From Sitta carolinensis (lineage: Eukaryota; Chordata; Aves; Passeriformes; Sittidae): a stretch of DNA of 64,000 nucleotides. Where the stretch lies: the NCBI GenBank assembly GCA_032173965.1, contig CM063285.1:22727660-22791659 (forward strand), written 5' to 3'. Shown piece after piece: positions 12,007 through 22,731 of this stretch. The notes under the pieces were generated by a model. It had not been told where the DNA came from, searched no databases, and saw only the letters and a program-made list of their open reading frames with translations. The position numbers and the translations under genes are program-made. The first letter of the stretch is position 1. Every line of letters begins with the position of its first letter.

Positions 12007-15000
12007 TAATAATAATAATATAATATAGTAATAGTAACAATACCACCTAAAGTGCTGATGCCCACGTATGCATTTGCCATTCCTCTGTCCTGTCCTATTT
12101 TCTGAGTATTACCCAAGAAGCAAAGTAATTGTTCTACCCACATAATACTGTGAATGACTCCACTTCTAGGCCTCTATTCCCGTAATAGAGAATAGACCCG
12201 TCTTGGGTCTCTAGGCTGCTTCCTCCCAGATCTGCATTCTTTCTCTGACTCCTTGAATATTTTTCATGATTATCAGTGACATTTCACATTTTAAAGAGAA
12301 TTCATTAGTTCACTGATCAATCAGTCTGACTCCCATTTCTAGACTAATACCACCAGACTCATGTAAGGACCAGATAATTGCTGTATAAAGAACCACAGAA
12401 ACTCAAATGACATCTCATTGAACAACTATGAAATACATGAATTTACAATGAATTGTTCCTTCTCTGATACAGAAAAAACAATACAAGGTCCACATCTGAT
12501 GCTGGAGAGTTTAAAGCATGGAAAGACATATCTTTGAATAACTGCATACTTTGCCTCTTTATCTTGATTCTAATCAAGATATCAAACAGGACAGAAAGGA
12601 GGTATGCACATCTTATCGTGCATTTTTAGTGTTTGATGGTGAGTAGAAACAAATGTTTTGTATGAAATGTATTTTTAAACAATTTTTTGTCATTGCCTTC
12701 TAAATGTACTCAATTTGCCTATGCAATTTTTTTTCCAACAGAAATAATCACTCCTTAGAAAAAAGAAAAAGCTGGATCCTGTCTAAATAGAGACCATGTC
12801 TTACAGCTTGCTTAGCTTAAAAAAATTCTGACTGTCAATTTTTCCAATCCATCAATGACAAAGTATGGGATTGTACCTCATCGATGTTTAGTCATCGACT
12901 CTGGAGCTGCAGTGCCTAGAGAGAGAGATGGACTTATCAGTACAAGATCAGTACTCTGTCAAAATTCTAATTCTTACTTTTGACGGAACCAGTAGATTCA
13001 GTTTCAAGGTCCAAGCTCTAGAAATTGACTCCAAAATGAAGAAAGACAAGCATTCTCAGTGCTGCCATACAAGTTGTAATTGCCACTGAAATGCTCCTTC
13101 TCTCACAAGCTCAGAGGCCTACTTTGTGTCATTTCTAAAAGAACCTATTTTTAAAAATAGTTTGTTTGCTACATGATTTCTCTCTAAAAGGAAATTATTT
13201 ATACATAATGCAATAGTACATTTCTGTTTGAAGGACATATACTCATGAAACACAACCTATTTATTTGTTTTTCAGAAGCACATAGAACATTTCACCCTGG
13301 GAAAAATCCCACATGGTTTTAGTTCTAAGGCGTTAAACATTTGCTGTGGTAGAACACACCACTCCCAAACTCTAAACACACGCAGTTGTCTTTGCAATCA
13401 AAAATGAATCAGTCTTTTGTCTGATCTCTTTTCATTTCGTAACAGAAAGAAAGAAAAGAAAAAATCTGTTATATTTTTACATAGCACAGTCTATCATAAA
13501 ACATGAAGTAAGTTGCTGTTGCTTGTCTGTGTGATATTCACCACGTCTGCAATATTTCTGCCACCACCTTTTTCAGCACCTGTCTGTTGGCCAATCAAAA
13601 AAAAGCAAAAGGCCTGAAGTGTCTCCAGCTCCAGGGAAACTCTTTCCAAAAATATCCCCAAGCTAAGTATCTCCCTAATAGGAGCTACTGACTGACAAAT
13701 CTCTCAGCAGTTCATTCTAAATAGCCAGCTGCGTTTTAATTTTTTTTTTTATTTAGTTCTCCTGAAGCTAACAACGGAAGTAATCAGCTGTTCCATGTTC
13801 CTCCTTCAGCATTCATTCCTCTTCCAGAAGTATGGATGTCACATTCTTGCATATTTGTCTTTGTTAGTGCCACGACTTCTGGCAGCAATACACAGCTGTC
13901 TACCCCTATCTGGCATCAGACACGTTTTTAGGTGGCAGGTGGAGTCTTCCTACAGGCCCCAGGAATACATTTGGCATAATCAAAAGACAGCGTGCAATAG
14001 CTGTTACAAAGGTAAAGCAAAGTAAAGCTGTACTATGATAAAAGCAGAAAGAAAGAGAAGTAAATGTTTATTTTCCTACAGATCAGCATCTCACATTTTG
14101 TTGAAAGAAGCACATTCCTTTTTCAAAGTTAATCCCGTTGTAAAGAAAGAAGCTTTTTATCTGATGTTGAACTTCAGTGCTATCTGTGCCTGCTCAGATC
14201 AAACACATTTCACATTCTAAGAAGGAATTCAAATACATGACTGGCTGTGAATATAAACATGTAAAATATGCATTATAGGACTGCCCCTAGAATTGATCTG
14301 ATAGAGATAATTTTCCTCATGGAGAGGAAAGTCTAAATCTTAGCACATATAACATTAAAGGATGATGTGATTCTATAAAGAATTTTTCTCACTGCCCAAC
14401 TATGGGAATTATATGATATGCAAAAGTGCAAGCAGTTTTTATATAAAAGAAAAAATAAGCTCTGTTTGAAATATAATCTTCACAGAGGTACAGGTAATAT
14501 CTAATGGGAATAGGACAGTAGCACTTAGAATTAAGCAGCTCCATACTCCACAGGGCACAGAGGGATGAGTAACTTTTCAGATACAGCACAGGTAGTTATA
14601 ACAAGTGTAATTAATTTGAAAATAATTGGTAAAACCATAATGAATATGACTAACATGTACAGCATACAGGACAAACTCAACTGAGAGAAGTTTAACTTAA
14701 AGCATTTAAGTTAAACAAAACTGGACAAAATTAGCATTCAGGTCTTGTATATGGACTTCTTAAAAGCAAACTTAATTTTAAGACTAGTGTTAACTCTGCT
14801 TTACAGAGTCAGAAAAAAAAATTAGCTATCTAACATCAATGCTTTTCTTCTTTAAAACAGCTTGTTTAAGTTAGCGTGTTACTTTTGTGACACAGATTTT
14901 CCACTAGAGTGTTTCAACTCTAATTTATTCCCCTTCTTTTCTTTAGAAAATTATATAAGACTTCACTGAGCTGATACAGCTTAGATTTCTTGAATTTATC

Positions 15001-15594
15001 ATATAATTTGAAATCTTTAAATGCTAGACTATACAATCTCGATTATATTGCCATGTGCTACACTGAAATTCTATCCTTGCATCACCATTATGAGTTTGCA
15101 TTGGTCCTGCCTTCTTGAACTTTCCCTCATTTCCTTCTTGCTTCTTAATTCAATATGAAATTGGTTTTCTTGAGTTTTTGTACTAAAATCAGCTGTAACA
15201 CAGGCTTGCTTAAATTCTATTTATGTACATTCCCAAACGCTAAAATGTGGAACGGCCTTTCTACTCGAACCACAGAAGACTGTCCATTCAGTTCGTTGAC
15301 CTCATCTCTTTCCCTTGACACCACTAGATATAGATAGGCCTTAAATATTTCAATAGAACGGGGCAGTAAAGGAAAGGCCTTCTCTGGGCCATCTCACGGC
15401 TGTGCGCCCCGCGGGTGCGGGGTGGCCGCAGCTCCATGGCGCACTTCACAGCGACCCATCCCGCACGCCGTGCTCGGCCCCGGGGCACCCGCTGCCGCCG
15501 CACAGACCGGCAGGCTCCACGCTCACCCTGCCTGCCCCGCCCGAGCAGCCGCTCTCGCCGGGTGTAGCCGGCCCCTCTTCACCTCCAGCACCAT
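6805..15594 (-). CDS. Putative seven-exon minus-strand gene for a small charged protein
   Basis: The proposed coding join on the minus strand is 15594-15527, 13583-13542, 12831-12805, 12569-12485, 11204-11162, 9939-9881 and 6960-6805. That is 480 bases, or 159 residues plus TAA. Every junction has GT and AG ends and the reading phase agrees at all six. The C-terminal half is highly charged and helix-prone (for example REWQYAETKEEEISNLL), so a coiled-coil is likely. I do not recognise the protein. The last three exons are the most secure. Exons 3 and 4 have weak splice sites, and exon 1 is GC-rich, so its open frame is less telling. The gene would start in the CpG island at 15.4-15.85 kb, head-to-head with PALLD. 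Confidence 0.5.
7240..7885 (-). mobile_element. CR1 LINE fragment, antisense
   Basis: The + strand carries reverse-complement CR1 blocks: TTGGTGCTGTGACCCCTTCC, TCCTGTCACTGGTTACCACA, GAAGAGATCAGTGCCTGCCC, AACTGCAATGAGGTCTCAAT, CAAGCACCCCAGGACACGGC and ACCAGGACCCCCAGGTCATT. The match decays after about 7880. It is inactive and lies in the last intron of the putative minus-strand gene, in the same orientation as that gene. Confidence 0.85.
7886..9880. other. Intron of the putative minus-strand gene, otherwise empty
   Basis: This is AT-rich sequence with no recognised repeat and no further coding-like segment. Confidence 0.4.
9881..9939 (-). CDS. 59-base internal exon of the putative minus-strand gene
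   Basis: The minus-strand acceptor is CCCCCTAG just right of 9939, and the donor is CTCTGG then GTAAAG at 9880. The frame begins with two bases finishing a Gly codon and ends in phase 0. The peptide is RRTEDLRITIEAREESILW. Both other frames contain stops. The phase fits the exons on either side. Confidence 0.6.
10347..10667 (-). other. Unassigned 106-codon minus-strand open frame inside an intron
   Basis: The translation is coding-like at first (for example QVMQCYFVIAQTPRPFSSRL) but then runs through the poly-A tract at 10371-10389, giving a run of Phe. It lies in the intron between the exons at 9.9 and 11.2 kb. It may be a retrocopy fragment, an alternative terminal exon or chance. No family is recognised. 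Confidence 0.2.
10371..10389. repeat. Poly-A run of 19
   Basis: Nineteen consecutive A follow GCGCG. It could be the tail of an old + strand retrocopy, but no source element is recognised to its left. Confidence 0.9.
11162..11204 (-). CDS. 43-base internal exon of the putative minus-strand gene
   Basis: The minus-strand acceptor is TGTACTGCAG and the donor is GATAAAG then GTAAAT. The frame gives KVSFQLQKEQSLDK and leaves one G, which with GC from the next exon makes Gly. A TGA lies four codons upstream in the same frame, so the acceptor position is tightly bounded. Confidence 0.55.
11909..12036. repeat. AAT/TAA trinucleotide microsatellite
   Basis: Long imperfect (AAT)n with some AAC units, mostly uninterrupted at about 11970-12020. 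It lies in an intron of the putative minus-strand gene and causes the Tyr/Leu/Ile-rich spurious frame on the minus strand. Confidence 0.95.
12485..12569 (-). CDS. Possible 85-base exon of the putative minus-strand gene
   Basis: The minus-strand acceptor GATTAG has a good pyrimidine tract (CTTTCTGTCCTGTTTGATAT). After one phase base there are 28 open codons, IKIKRQSMQLFKDMSFHALN and on, ending at CTT before a weak donor GTATTG, in phase 0 as the next exon requires. The same frame stays open a further 13 codons past that donor, so the exact end is uncertain. Confidence 0.4.
12561..12580. repeat. 20-bp inverted repeat centred on a splice acceptor
   Basis: ATCTTGATTCTAATCAAGAT has perfect 9-base arms around a two-base centre. 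The centre is the AG of the proposed acceptor of the 12485-12569 exon. Confidence 0.6.
12805..12831 (-). CDS. Possible 27-base micro-exon of the putative minus-strand gene
   Basis: The minus-strand acceptor is AAATTGACAG and the donor is AAGCT then GTAAGAC. It would encode about nine residues (QNFFKLSK with split codons at both ends). It is included because joining exon 2 directly to the 12.5 kb exon would create TGA at the junction. The pyrimidine tract is weak. Confidence 0.3.
13542..13583 (-). CDS. Possible 42-base second exon of the putative minus-strand gene
   Basis: The minus-strand acceptor follows TTTTTTTTGATTGGCCAACA, and the donor is GACGTG then GTGAAT. In the phase set by exon 1 it reads QVLKKVVAEILQT with split codons at both ends. 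Confidence 0.45.
13584..15379. other. First intron of the putative minus-strand gene
   Basis: AT-rich sequence with no repeat or coding segment that I can support. Confidence 0.4.
15527..15594 (-). CDS. Possible first coding exon of the putative minus-strand gene
   Basis: The minus-strand ATG has a strong context (GCGATGG) and an in-frame TGA three codons upstream, so it would be the true start. It encodes MVLEVKRGRLHPARAAARAG and two more full codons, then the donor GCAGG-GTGAGC in phase 2. The sequence is GC-rich, so the open frame alone is weak evidence. The donor and the phase match to 13542-13583 add support. Confidence 0.45.
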
Positions 15595-15699
15595 CGCCGT
15601 TCACCGGCGCCCACTCGCTTCTCCAAACCCGGACCGCGTCCGCGGTTCGCCCTCAGCGCCTCAGGCAGCGGAGCGTGCGCCCGGCTGTGGGTGCAGTGC

Positions 15700-15829
15700 G
15701 GCCGGAGCGAGGCGGGCCCCGAAGCGGCGCGTCACGGAGACACGGCCCTGAGGGGTCTGATGAACACGGGGCCCGGCAAGAGGCAGGCTCGGGCAGCACC
15801 GCCTTCTCCAGGGCACTGCCCGCTCCCAG
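15700..15829 (+). other. PALLD: Probable non-coding first exon of PALLD
   Basis: The exon end is set by the donor CTCCCAG then GTAACG at 15830. The transcription start cannot be read, so the left edge is nominal. Joined to the acceptor at 22730, the spliced leader reads CCCAGGATGC, which puts A at -3 of the ATG at 22732. A weak-context ATG at 15760 would open an upstream frame crossing the junction and ending at 22772-22774, overlapping the main start in another frame. The link to PALLD is inferred from position and strand. Confidence 0.45.
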
Positions 15830-15850
15830 GTAACGTAGACAGAGGTCTCT

Positions 15851-18800
15851 AGCCTGGGCACGGTGTTTGTTGGCAAAGATCAAACAGCTTTGCCCTATTT
15901 GTCTTCACCTTTGTGATAAATCCGTGAGAGCACTATGTGCTTCACGGCCACAGATGCAATTGTGTTAATCACAGCGCACAGGGGTGCAAACTCCTAACAA
16001 AATTCCTTTAAAATTTTAAGGGATGCCGGGGGCACTCACCGGTCAAGTAGCTGTTTGCACATGTATTCCATTATTACCTGTCCAGCTAATAAAAGGTAAA
16101 GAAGATGGGGATCTTGAGATGGAATGATATTACGAGATAAGGAAGCAGAATTACAAGTATTCTTATTATTAGATAGTTTGCCTCATCAAGACCTTAGATA
16201 GACTATAAATATTGGACTGAGAAGTTTTCATCTCTTTCCCACTTTTTGAAACGGTATTAGTTCCTTGTGAGTTAGTTGGCCTTCCTTTCTGTTTTATGGT
16301 TCCCTTTCCTATTCACAGCTGTGGTAATTCTAGAAAGTTGTACTATTTTCAAGTTTAGTGATGTGTTGTTACTTGCAGCCCCTCAATCTCTTTGTCGATG
16401 AAATATTCTGTAAAAGAAAGCTGGACGTTATTACTGTTCTATTATTAGTTTAATTTTAACAATTGCTGTATACCTTCCAGACCGATTACCAATACAACTG
16501 CTAGCAAAAGCAGAAGGTGTATAAGCTTTCCCACTGCACTCCTAAGAAAATTCTCAGAGAAACTTGGAGAAATTGTATTTGAATACCACTGGCACTGCTT
16601 GCTACATTTGACACTTTCATACATATATGACAGGTAGGTACTTCCAACACATTGTATGAAAACATAGATTAGCTCTTGATTTGTAAAAAAGTCTATTTAC
16701 TATGTAATTACAAACAAAATTAAATGTTTTTTTTCATTCTGAGGGAAAACTAGAGAACAAAGCTATGTATGGCATCGAACTGCAGCAAGACATTGACCCA
16801 GTCTGTTTAAGCACAGGCAACCAGATTATTTTTTTGCTCTTTCAGAGGTGGAAAAAAATGTCTGTTAGTAACTCAAAATAACTGGAGGTTTCTGTGGCAA
16901 CTGGTAAAGGAGGTTGTATCTCTCTCTGCTGCTTAAAGTAGAAGCAGTTCTTAGAGATTTCTATTTGAAGTTTGCATACTGGTGTTTGACTTCAGGTCTT
17001 GGAAAGGAGATTGCCTATCTACTTGTATTTTATGCTGTTGCTATTTAGAGTAAGATAAAAAATAACAAGGACCAAGGACCATAACAGAGGTGTTCTGCTT
17101 TCTCAGGTAAGTACATTAATCATTAGGGTAAAGAGCTTATTACTGTATTTTGGTTTTACGCAATTAACGATGAAAATCTTTTGCATTATGTAACATCTTC
17201 ATCAGATGGAATGGAAAACTTGTACAACCAGAAGAGTTTTGTGGGTTTTGGCATGAAATTCAGAATGATTTGAGCTGATTAATGTTAGAAACTATTATTA
17301 TGATTTCAGGAAAACTGCAGCTGTATTCCATCAAATCTATTGGTGGTAAAACCTGTTATCTCCGTGGAGTTCTGTTCATCAGCTGAATTTTCCATATTAC
17401 TGCAGGAGTGAGCATATTAGCTGTATATCTCTAATCTTGTTTGATGTTATTATTAATTTTAAAATATTATATGCAAATGCTAAATTGTTACATCATTGCA
17501 TATTAAAGTATGTTTATCTTGCAAAATGTGCAAAGCTTTAATCTGTTTGCCATTTCATTATAGTGATTTACTGCCTTTACTACTTTTTTAAAGGAGAGTA
17601 TGCATTATTTTTGCAATAAAAATGCAAGGTCATGATTCCAAAATACTCAGTACAGATCAAAGGATATAAACATTCTCTAAATCATCAAAGAACAATGTTG
17701 GAAAAATTTATTCATGGCTTAATAGAGCTGTATGAAACCTTGCCCTATTAAGTTTTCAAGTTACGAAGAGTATTTCATTAACAGTTGAAGAGGAATTAAT
17801 TGAACACAAATCTTTCACTTTCTGGGCAAATGTTTCTATCATGCTATACAAAAAGTATTGGGCATGCTTGATTTACACAAAACAATGCTTTATTTGTATT
17901 CAAATAAAGTAATATATTTTAAAATATCTCTGCAGGTATCTACGGTATATATATTTTCTTCCCAGAAATGAAAATTTAAACACATAATTGCAAGAACCAG
18001 GATTTCATCCACCCACTCCCTGCAGAAAATGCTGAAGATAGTCCAAGGCAGCTTGTTGCTGTTTATATGCAGGCTATTTCTGACTCCCATTCCAAGGTGG
18101 CAAAGTCTTACGCATTTAGTGGAGATGCTGGGTGCCTGGAAAAGGACCTTGATTTTATTTTGTGGGGTGACTGCTTAAAAATTAGGCATACAGTGGTTAA
18201 CTCTTTGATAACCATCTCCTTCTCTGTGCACAGTTTTCAGCTTGAAATTTTTAGAATCATGGTTCTGTTCTTATTTGACACTCTGAAATCATTATAAAAT
18301 GACCAGAAATAAAATCCTTTTAACTAATTTCATTACAACATGGTAAGGGTCTCTATCAGTATGGGGTTTGTATGCATTGTGAAGTATTCCCAGTCCAGTA
18401 GTGAATCTGTTCAGGCTGTGATTAGGGGACAGTAATTGCCTGGATGAAGATGCCAAGATGCTCTATCAGCCACTGAAATACAATGTGTGGTACTGGCACT
18501 TGTTAGTACATAAAGATGGTCTGGATCCCGTAGGGAACTCTGAGTCTCTTGCGCACTTCTGTCACAACAGTACATCTACTGCTCTTCCATTGTTGCCAAG
18601 GAACAAATTTGAATAAAAAATGAAAGGGAATATCAGGAAGACCTTGAGCTAAGAGCAAATGCCAGTGTACAAAATGATTTCAAATCCCAGAGCAGATATA
18701 ATGGATGCTGGCAGAAGGGGCGGAGGTCTGTAACATCTCTTTGGAGCTATAATTTCTTCTATCCCCGCTGGAGCATGTGACTCCCAATAGGCTGCAATCT

Positions 18801-21800
18801 GTCAGAAACCATGTTGCCCACACATTGCCCTTATTTCTGGAAACTATGTGATAAAGGCTGTAGATTAAACCGACAGTCTTCATGTTTATTTCTTCCTTTC
18901 ACTGAGTTTTAACAGAAATTATGTGCTTGAAAAAGTAGTTTTGGACAGATTTTTTTTTTTTCCCTAGGACTAAACTCTCACAGGAGTTTTAATGTGGTGA
19001 ATGTACTTCCTTAGCAGAGACAGTAAGGCAGAATTGACTCTATTGCACATTATGCTCAACAACTCTATAGAAACCAAAAACGTATTTTGATTGTTTCAGT
19101 GTTAATACGTGTGTCAGAGTTGTGGAGTATTTTCAAAGAGTACATATTTTCCAGGTTTTTTATGTCTTTTCTGAAGGAGATACTTCTTTTCTGATTATAG
19201 TATTATTTCACTTGAGATGTGAAAATTCATAGTTTAATTTATTTATACAGTGTAGTATATGGTTACAGATTAATTACTATCAATTATTTTTAAAAGTTGC
19301 CATATTTCTACTCATAACTCCAGAAATATTAAGGGTCTTTTTCAACCTAAATTATTCTAATTTTTTCTTTTCTACAAGATTTTAAGGTACACAAGGAAGC
19401 AATTGATTTAAAACTATTCTTAGTAGAAAAAGGCAATTATTTTATTTATTATCATGAAAATAATGTTGTTTAAAAGAGTTTAAAAAATCTATTACCATAA
19501 AATGGTATAGAAAGGGAATGGCTAAGTTTTCTGAATTTCTGAGTAGTAAGCATACAGAACTTTGTCCCACTTCCAGGCCTAGCATTGCTTCTGCTGGAAT
19601 TCCAGATAGTGGCAGTCTGCTGAAACATGAGTTCAGTTACCAAATATAGATGAGTGGGGTACGAATTTCATAGTCACAGAGGGTGGATGTAACACACAGG
19701 CCACAAGTCTTCTTGACTAAGGACCAAGCAAGCTTTAGTGAAGAGCTGGAGCAACTTTAAGCCTATTCAGATAGAGAAGGAGAAAAACAACTTCACCTGC
19801 TATTAATTATATTTGAACTCTTCATATTGGCCTGCTCATTGTAAGATCTGTTTTATATTTTCTGCTAGACCTAATTGTTGTATTTGTGGAGTAATTGTCA
19901 GGATTTCAAAATTCATAGAAAAACTATGTCTTTTTTGTTTTGAAAATTCTTACTAGATATATTTCATCTTTCATATGATTCTTTTGAAGAGAGAGGCTTT
20001 GGGTCATATAATTTCCTATTTGGCAGATTCTGCAAATTCAGGATGTTTATATTTTTCTTGAAATGGGTCCTTTAATTTTCTGATTTTTCCATATTTTACT
20101 ATATATTTCTTCAAAACCTTAATTTGATTAGTTACTTGATTTTTTCTGAAATTATTGTAATCCAGTACATTTCAAATTTAATGTTTACCATACGATTCTT
20201 TAGAGCATCTGTATTGGATTTTGTATAAGTATTTAAACTGCTTGATTAAAAAAATGTGGTTTTACTTAGGTGCAGTTTTTAAATATATACAAGTAAGACC
20301 CCATAAATAGTTTGTATGTAATAATGTTGAAAGTACAGGTAAACACTGATCTATGCAACATTGTATTTTATGTTTGTGTCTTTAAATGTTACAGTATATG
20401 GCTTTGCAGGTTACCTAATGAGAAATGATGATGAAATCTGTTATAAATACATTGTAGTCTAACTTGGAGAAGCTAGAAATAGCATTCAAAATTTCTAATT
20501 ATGATCTTATAAGCTACTTGATAGTGTTAGTGATACTTCACCTCCAGTTCACTGTGGTTACAAGTTGCACTAAAAGAATAGTGAGTTTATGTATTACAGT
20601 ATGGCTGAAAAAAGTCTTTCTCCTGGAAGCTTCCATTTGACTCAATAAAACTACACATATTAATCCATTTTCATGCACCTTCTCACCAAGAAGGATTATC
20701 GGCATTAGAAATTGCCAATAAACCAGCATGTTTAAATCCATCAACTTTATCTAAATATCCAGGTATAGACTGATTCACCTAAATTTAGACACCAGGCTTT
20801 GAAAATTACAATATATGTAGCCATTATATTTTTCTAATGTCAGAGCTGAGTATTGGGAAGAAATACATTAATTCATAATGCATTAATTTTAATCATCGTG
20901 TTGGGTGTCTAACAATAAGTAAAATTGTCCTACCCATGAAACAGCCCATTGAAACATTAGAGCAGCTCGGTGTTGGAAGTCAGGGAAGTTAATCTGAGTA
21001 TGTAATGTGTCACTTTGAGATGTGAACAAGCTAGGAAGCTGTGTGTGTCAGATTTAAATAAAGATATCATTTGAAGCACGGATATTTACATGTTGTCCAA
21101 ATAGCACCTTTGTTCATTTGAATACAAAGTTTTAAAAAATAACTAAGATTAAGGAGGCAGAAACTCTGCAGGTTTAACCCTTGTGTCCCTGGCATTCATC
21201 CAGTTTATGCCTGAACAGCTGAGCCTCTAGACCAACTGTTTGCTGGGCTTCTCAGATTCTTTCTTTAAAGCTGCTCTGTGGTAGTCAGTTATACTGTATA
21301 TACTTTTTTAGATTTTGTTGACAAGAGATTGGCATGGTTGCTATATTTGTTGCCCTGTAAGAACAGATAACAAGAAAGGAAGACGTAATCCCAGCAAATA
21401 ATAAACTTATCACTGAATTCTGTAAAAACAATATATAAAATCCTAAATGCTTTGGGTTTCTTATACTTCCCTTTTATGCATTGAGTTGTAATCTGCTGGC
21501 AAGACAAACAGGCATATCAAGAGACGCATATGCTAAGCCAAGAATTCCAATAATCTATCAGTCATTTAATGACTACATGCTGGGTAAGCCCTGGTTTAGT
21601 GACTAAAGGTAATTGGAGCCTGCACAAGCTGATGTAAAATACATCCGAGTGCATCGCATGATTATCAAGCCATTTCTTCACTATCAGTAGATAATTAAAG
21701 AAAACCACTTTTTTAAATATTATGTAATTTTTTTTTGGTGTAGAAATTATCATTAAAGAAAAGAATTTTCCAGGGTAATTAAAACCACTGATGTTCAACT

Positions 21801-22730
21801 TAATTAAATGCTCTGCAGAAAAAATAATTATGTTTCAGATCACATCAGCACAATCTAGTGACCAGTTAGATAAATACATTTCGACAAGGAGATTTTCAGG
21901 ACACTTTTTCCCTTGGGGAAAGTGTGGTTTCCCCGATGTCTTATTTCTTGCTGACTTTAAGGAGAATGCTCATCCTAATTCTGAAGTCATGTTGGGAAAC
22001 TGGAGAGGTATAAATGCTTCTCTGCTTTGTGAAACTGGAACAAAATATACATTATACACTTCCAGTGTGCAGGATGATATATAGGTTGTGAAATCTATTT
22101 CTTCAGTGCTTTACTTTTAGCATATGGTAGCTTGTTGTTTCATTTTTCAGTGTTGAGGAAAGTGCTACTAAATTGGTAACAAGTTAAAGATGTTAGCACA
22201 AAAAGTAAAATAATATTAAACACATCAACATTAAACAGAAAGGATAACTTGAATTTCTAATTCAAATATCCTTGTGTATCCTCATAATGGTTTCAACTTG
22301 AACACTTCTCTCAGAATTTGATGGTTTAGTGTCTGGAAGGCAATGTCATGGGAAAGAGAAAAGTAAATATATTCCCAAAATCTTCATAAGGCTAAAACCA
22401 GAAAAAAAAATATGTGTAATAGAATGGATGTAAAATAACTAATCAGATGTGAAATCACAGCATATACACATATTAATCCAGTGGAACTGAGGTTATGCTA
22501 GACTATATACAGACAAAGGATTTCTTCATACTTCTGAGGGAAGATTCATGAGAAAAATTACTCCTAAGTGCTCTCATTTCCACCTAAACAATTTGCAGTT
22601 CTGGCTCATTCTAATAAAAACCAAGGCTTATGGCACCATTAAGTTCTGCTTATCTTCCAGCTTTGTGTCCAGCTTATGGAAACTAGGATATAACTATTTT
22701 TCATTAAGCAATTTTTCTTGTGCCTTCCAG
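15851..22730 (+). other. PALLD: First PALLD intron (inferred)
   Basis: AT-rich, without recognised repeats or coding segments. It ends in a good acceptor, TTTTTCTTGTGCCTTCCAG. Short frames here show no exon features. Confidence 0.45.
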
Positions 22731-22731
22731 G

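Larger units (their letters stand above)
15380..15850. promoter_or_regulatory. CpG island, probable bidirectional promoter
   Basis: A sharp island of very GC-rich, CpG-dense sequence (many CGCG, GCCGC and GCGCC) sits in CpG-poor surroundings. It carries a + strand donor at 15830 and, on the minus strand, an ATG at 15594 with a GTGAGC donor at 15526. Housekeeping-type CpG promoters often fire in both directions. The likely jobs are PALLD to the right and the putative coiled-coil gene to the left. No TATA box is evident. Confidence 0.75.

Noticed and set aside
11889..12143. Minus-strand 84-codon frame rich in Tyr, Leu and Ile
   Set aside because: It is the translation of the AAT microsatellite.
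12878..12916. Minus-strand segment after CTCTCTCTCTAG with a GTACAA donor
   Set aside because: All three frames contain a stop within the segment.
12978..13017. A 40-base minus-strand exon-like segment with a strong GTAAGA donor (peptide SLDLETESTGSVK)
   Set aside because: With its TAG acceptor it creates TGA when joined to the 13542-13583 exon, and its end phase does not fit the 11162-11204 exon. It might be an alternative exon.
15402..15883. Four overlapping open frames on both strands across the CpG island (for example + 15402-15833)
   Set aside because: GC-rich sequence lacks stop codons by composition. Only the minus-strand ATG at 15594 with its GTGAGC donor was kept.
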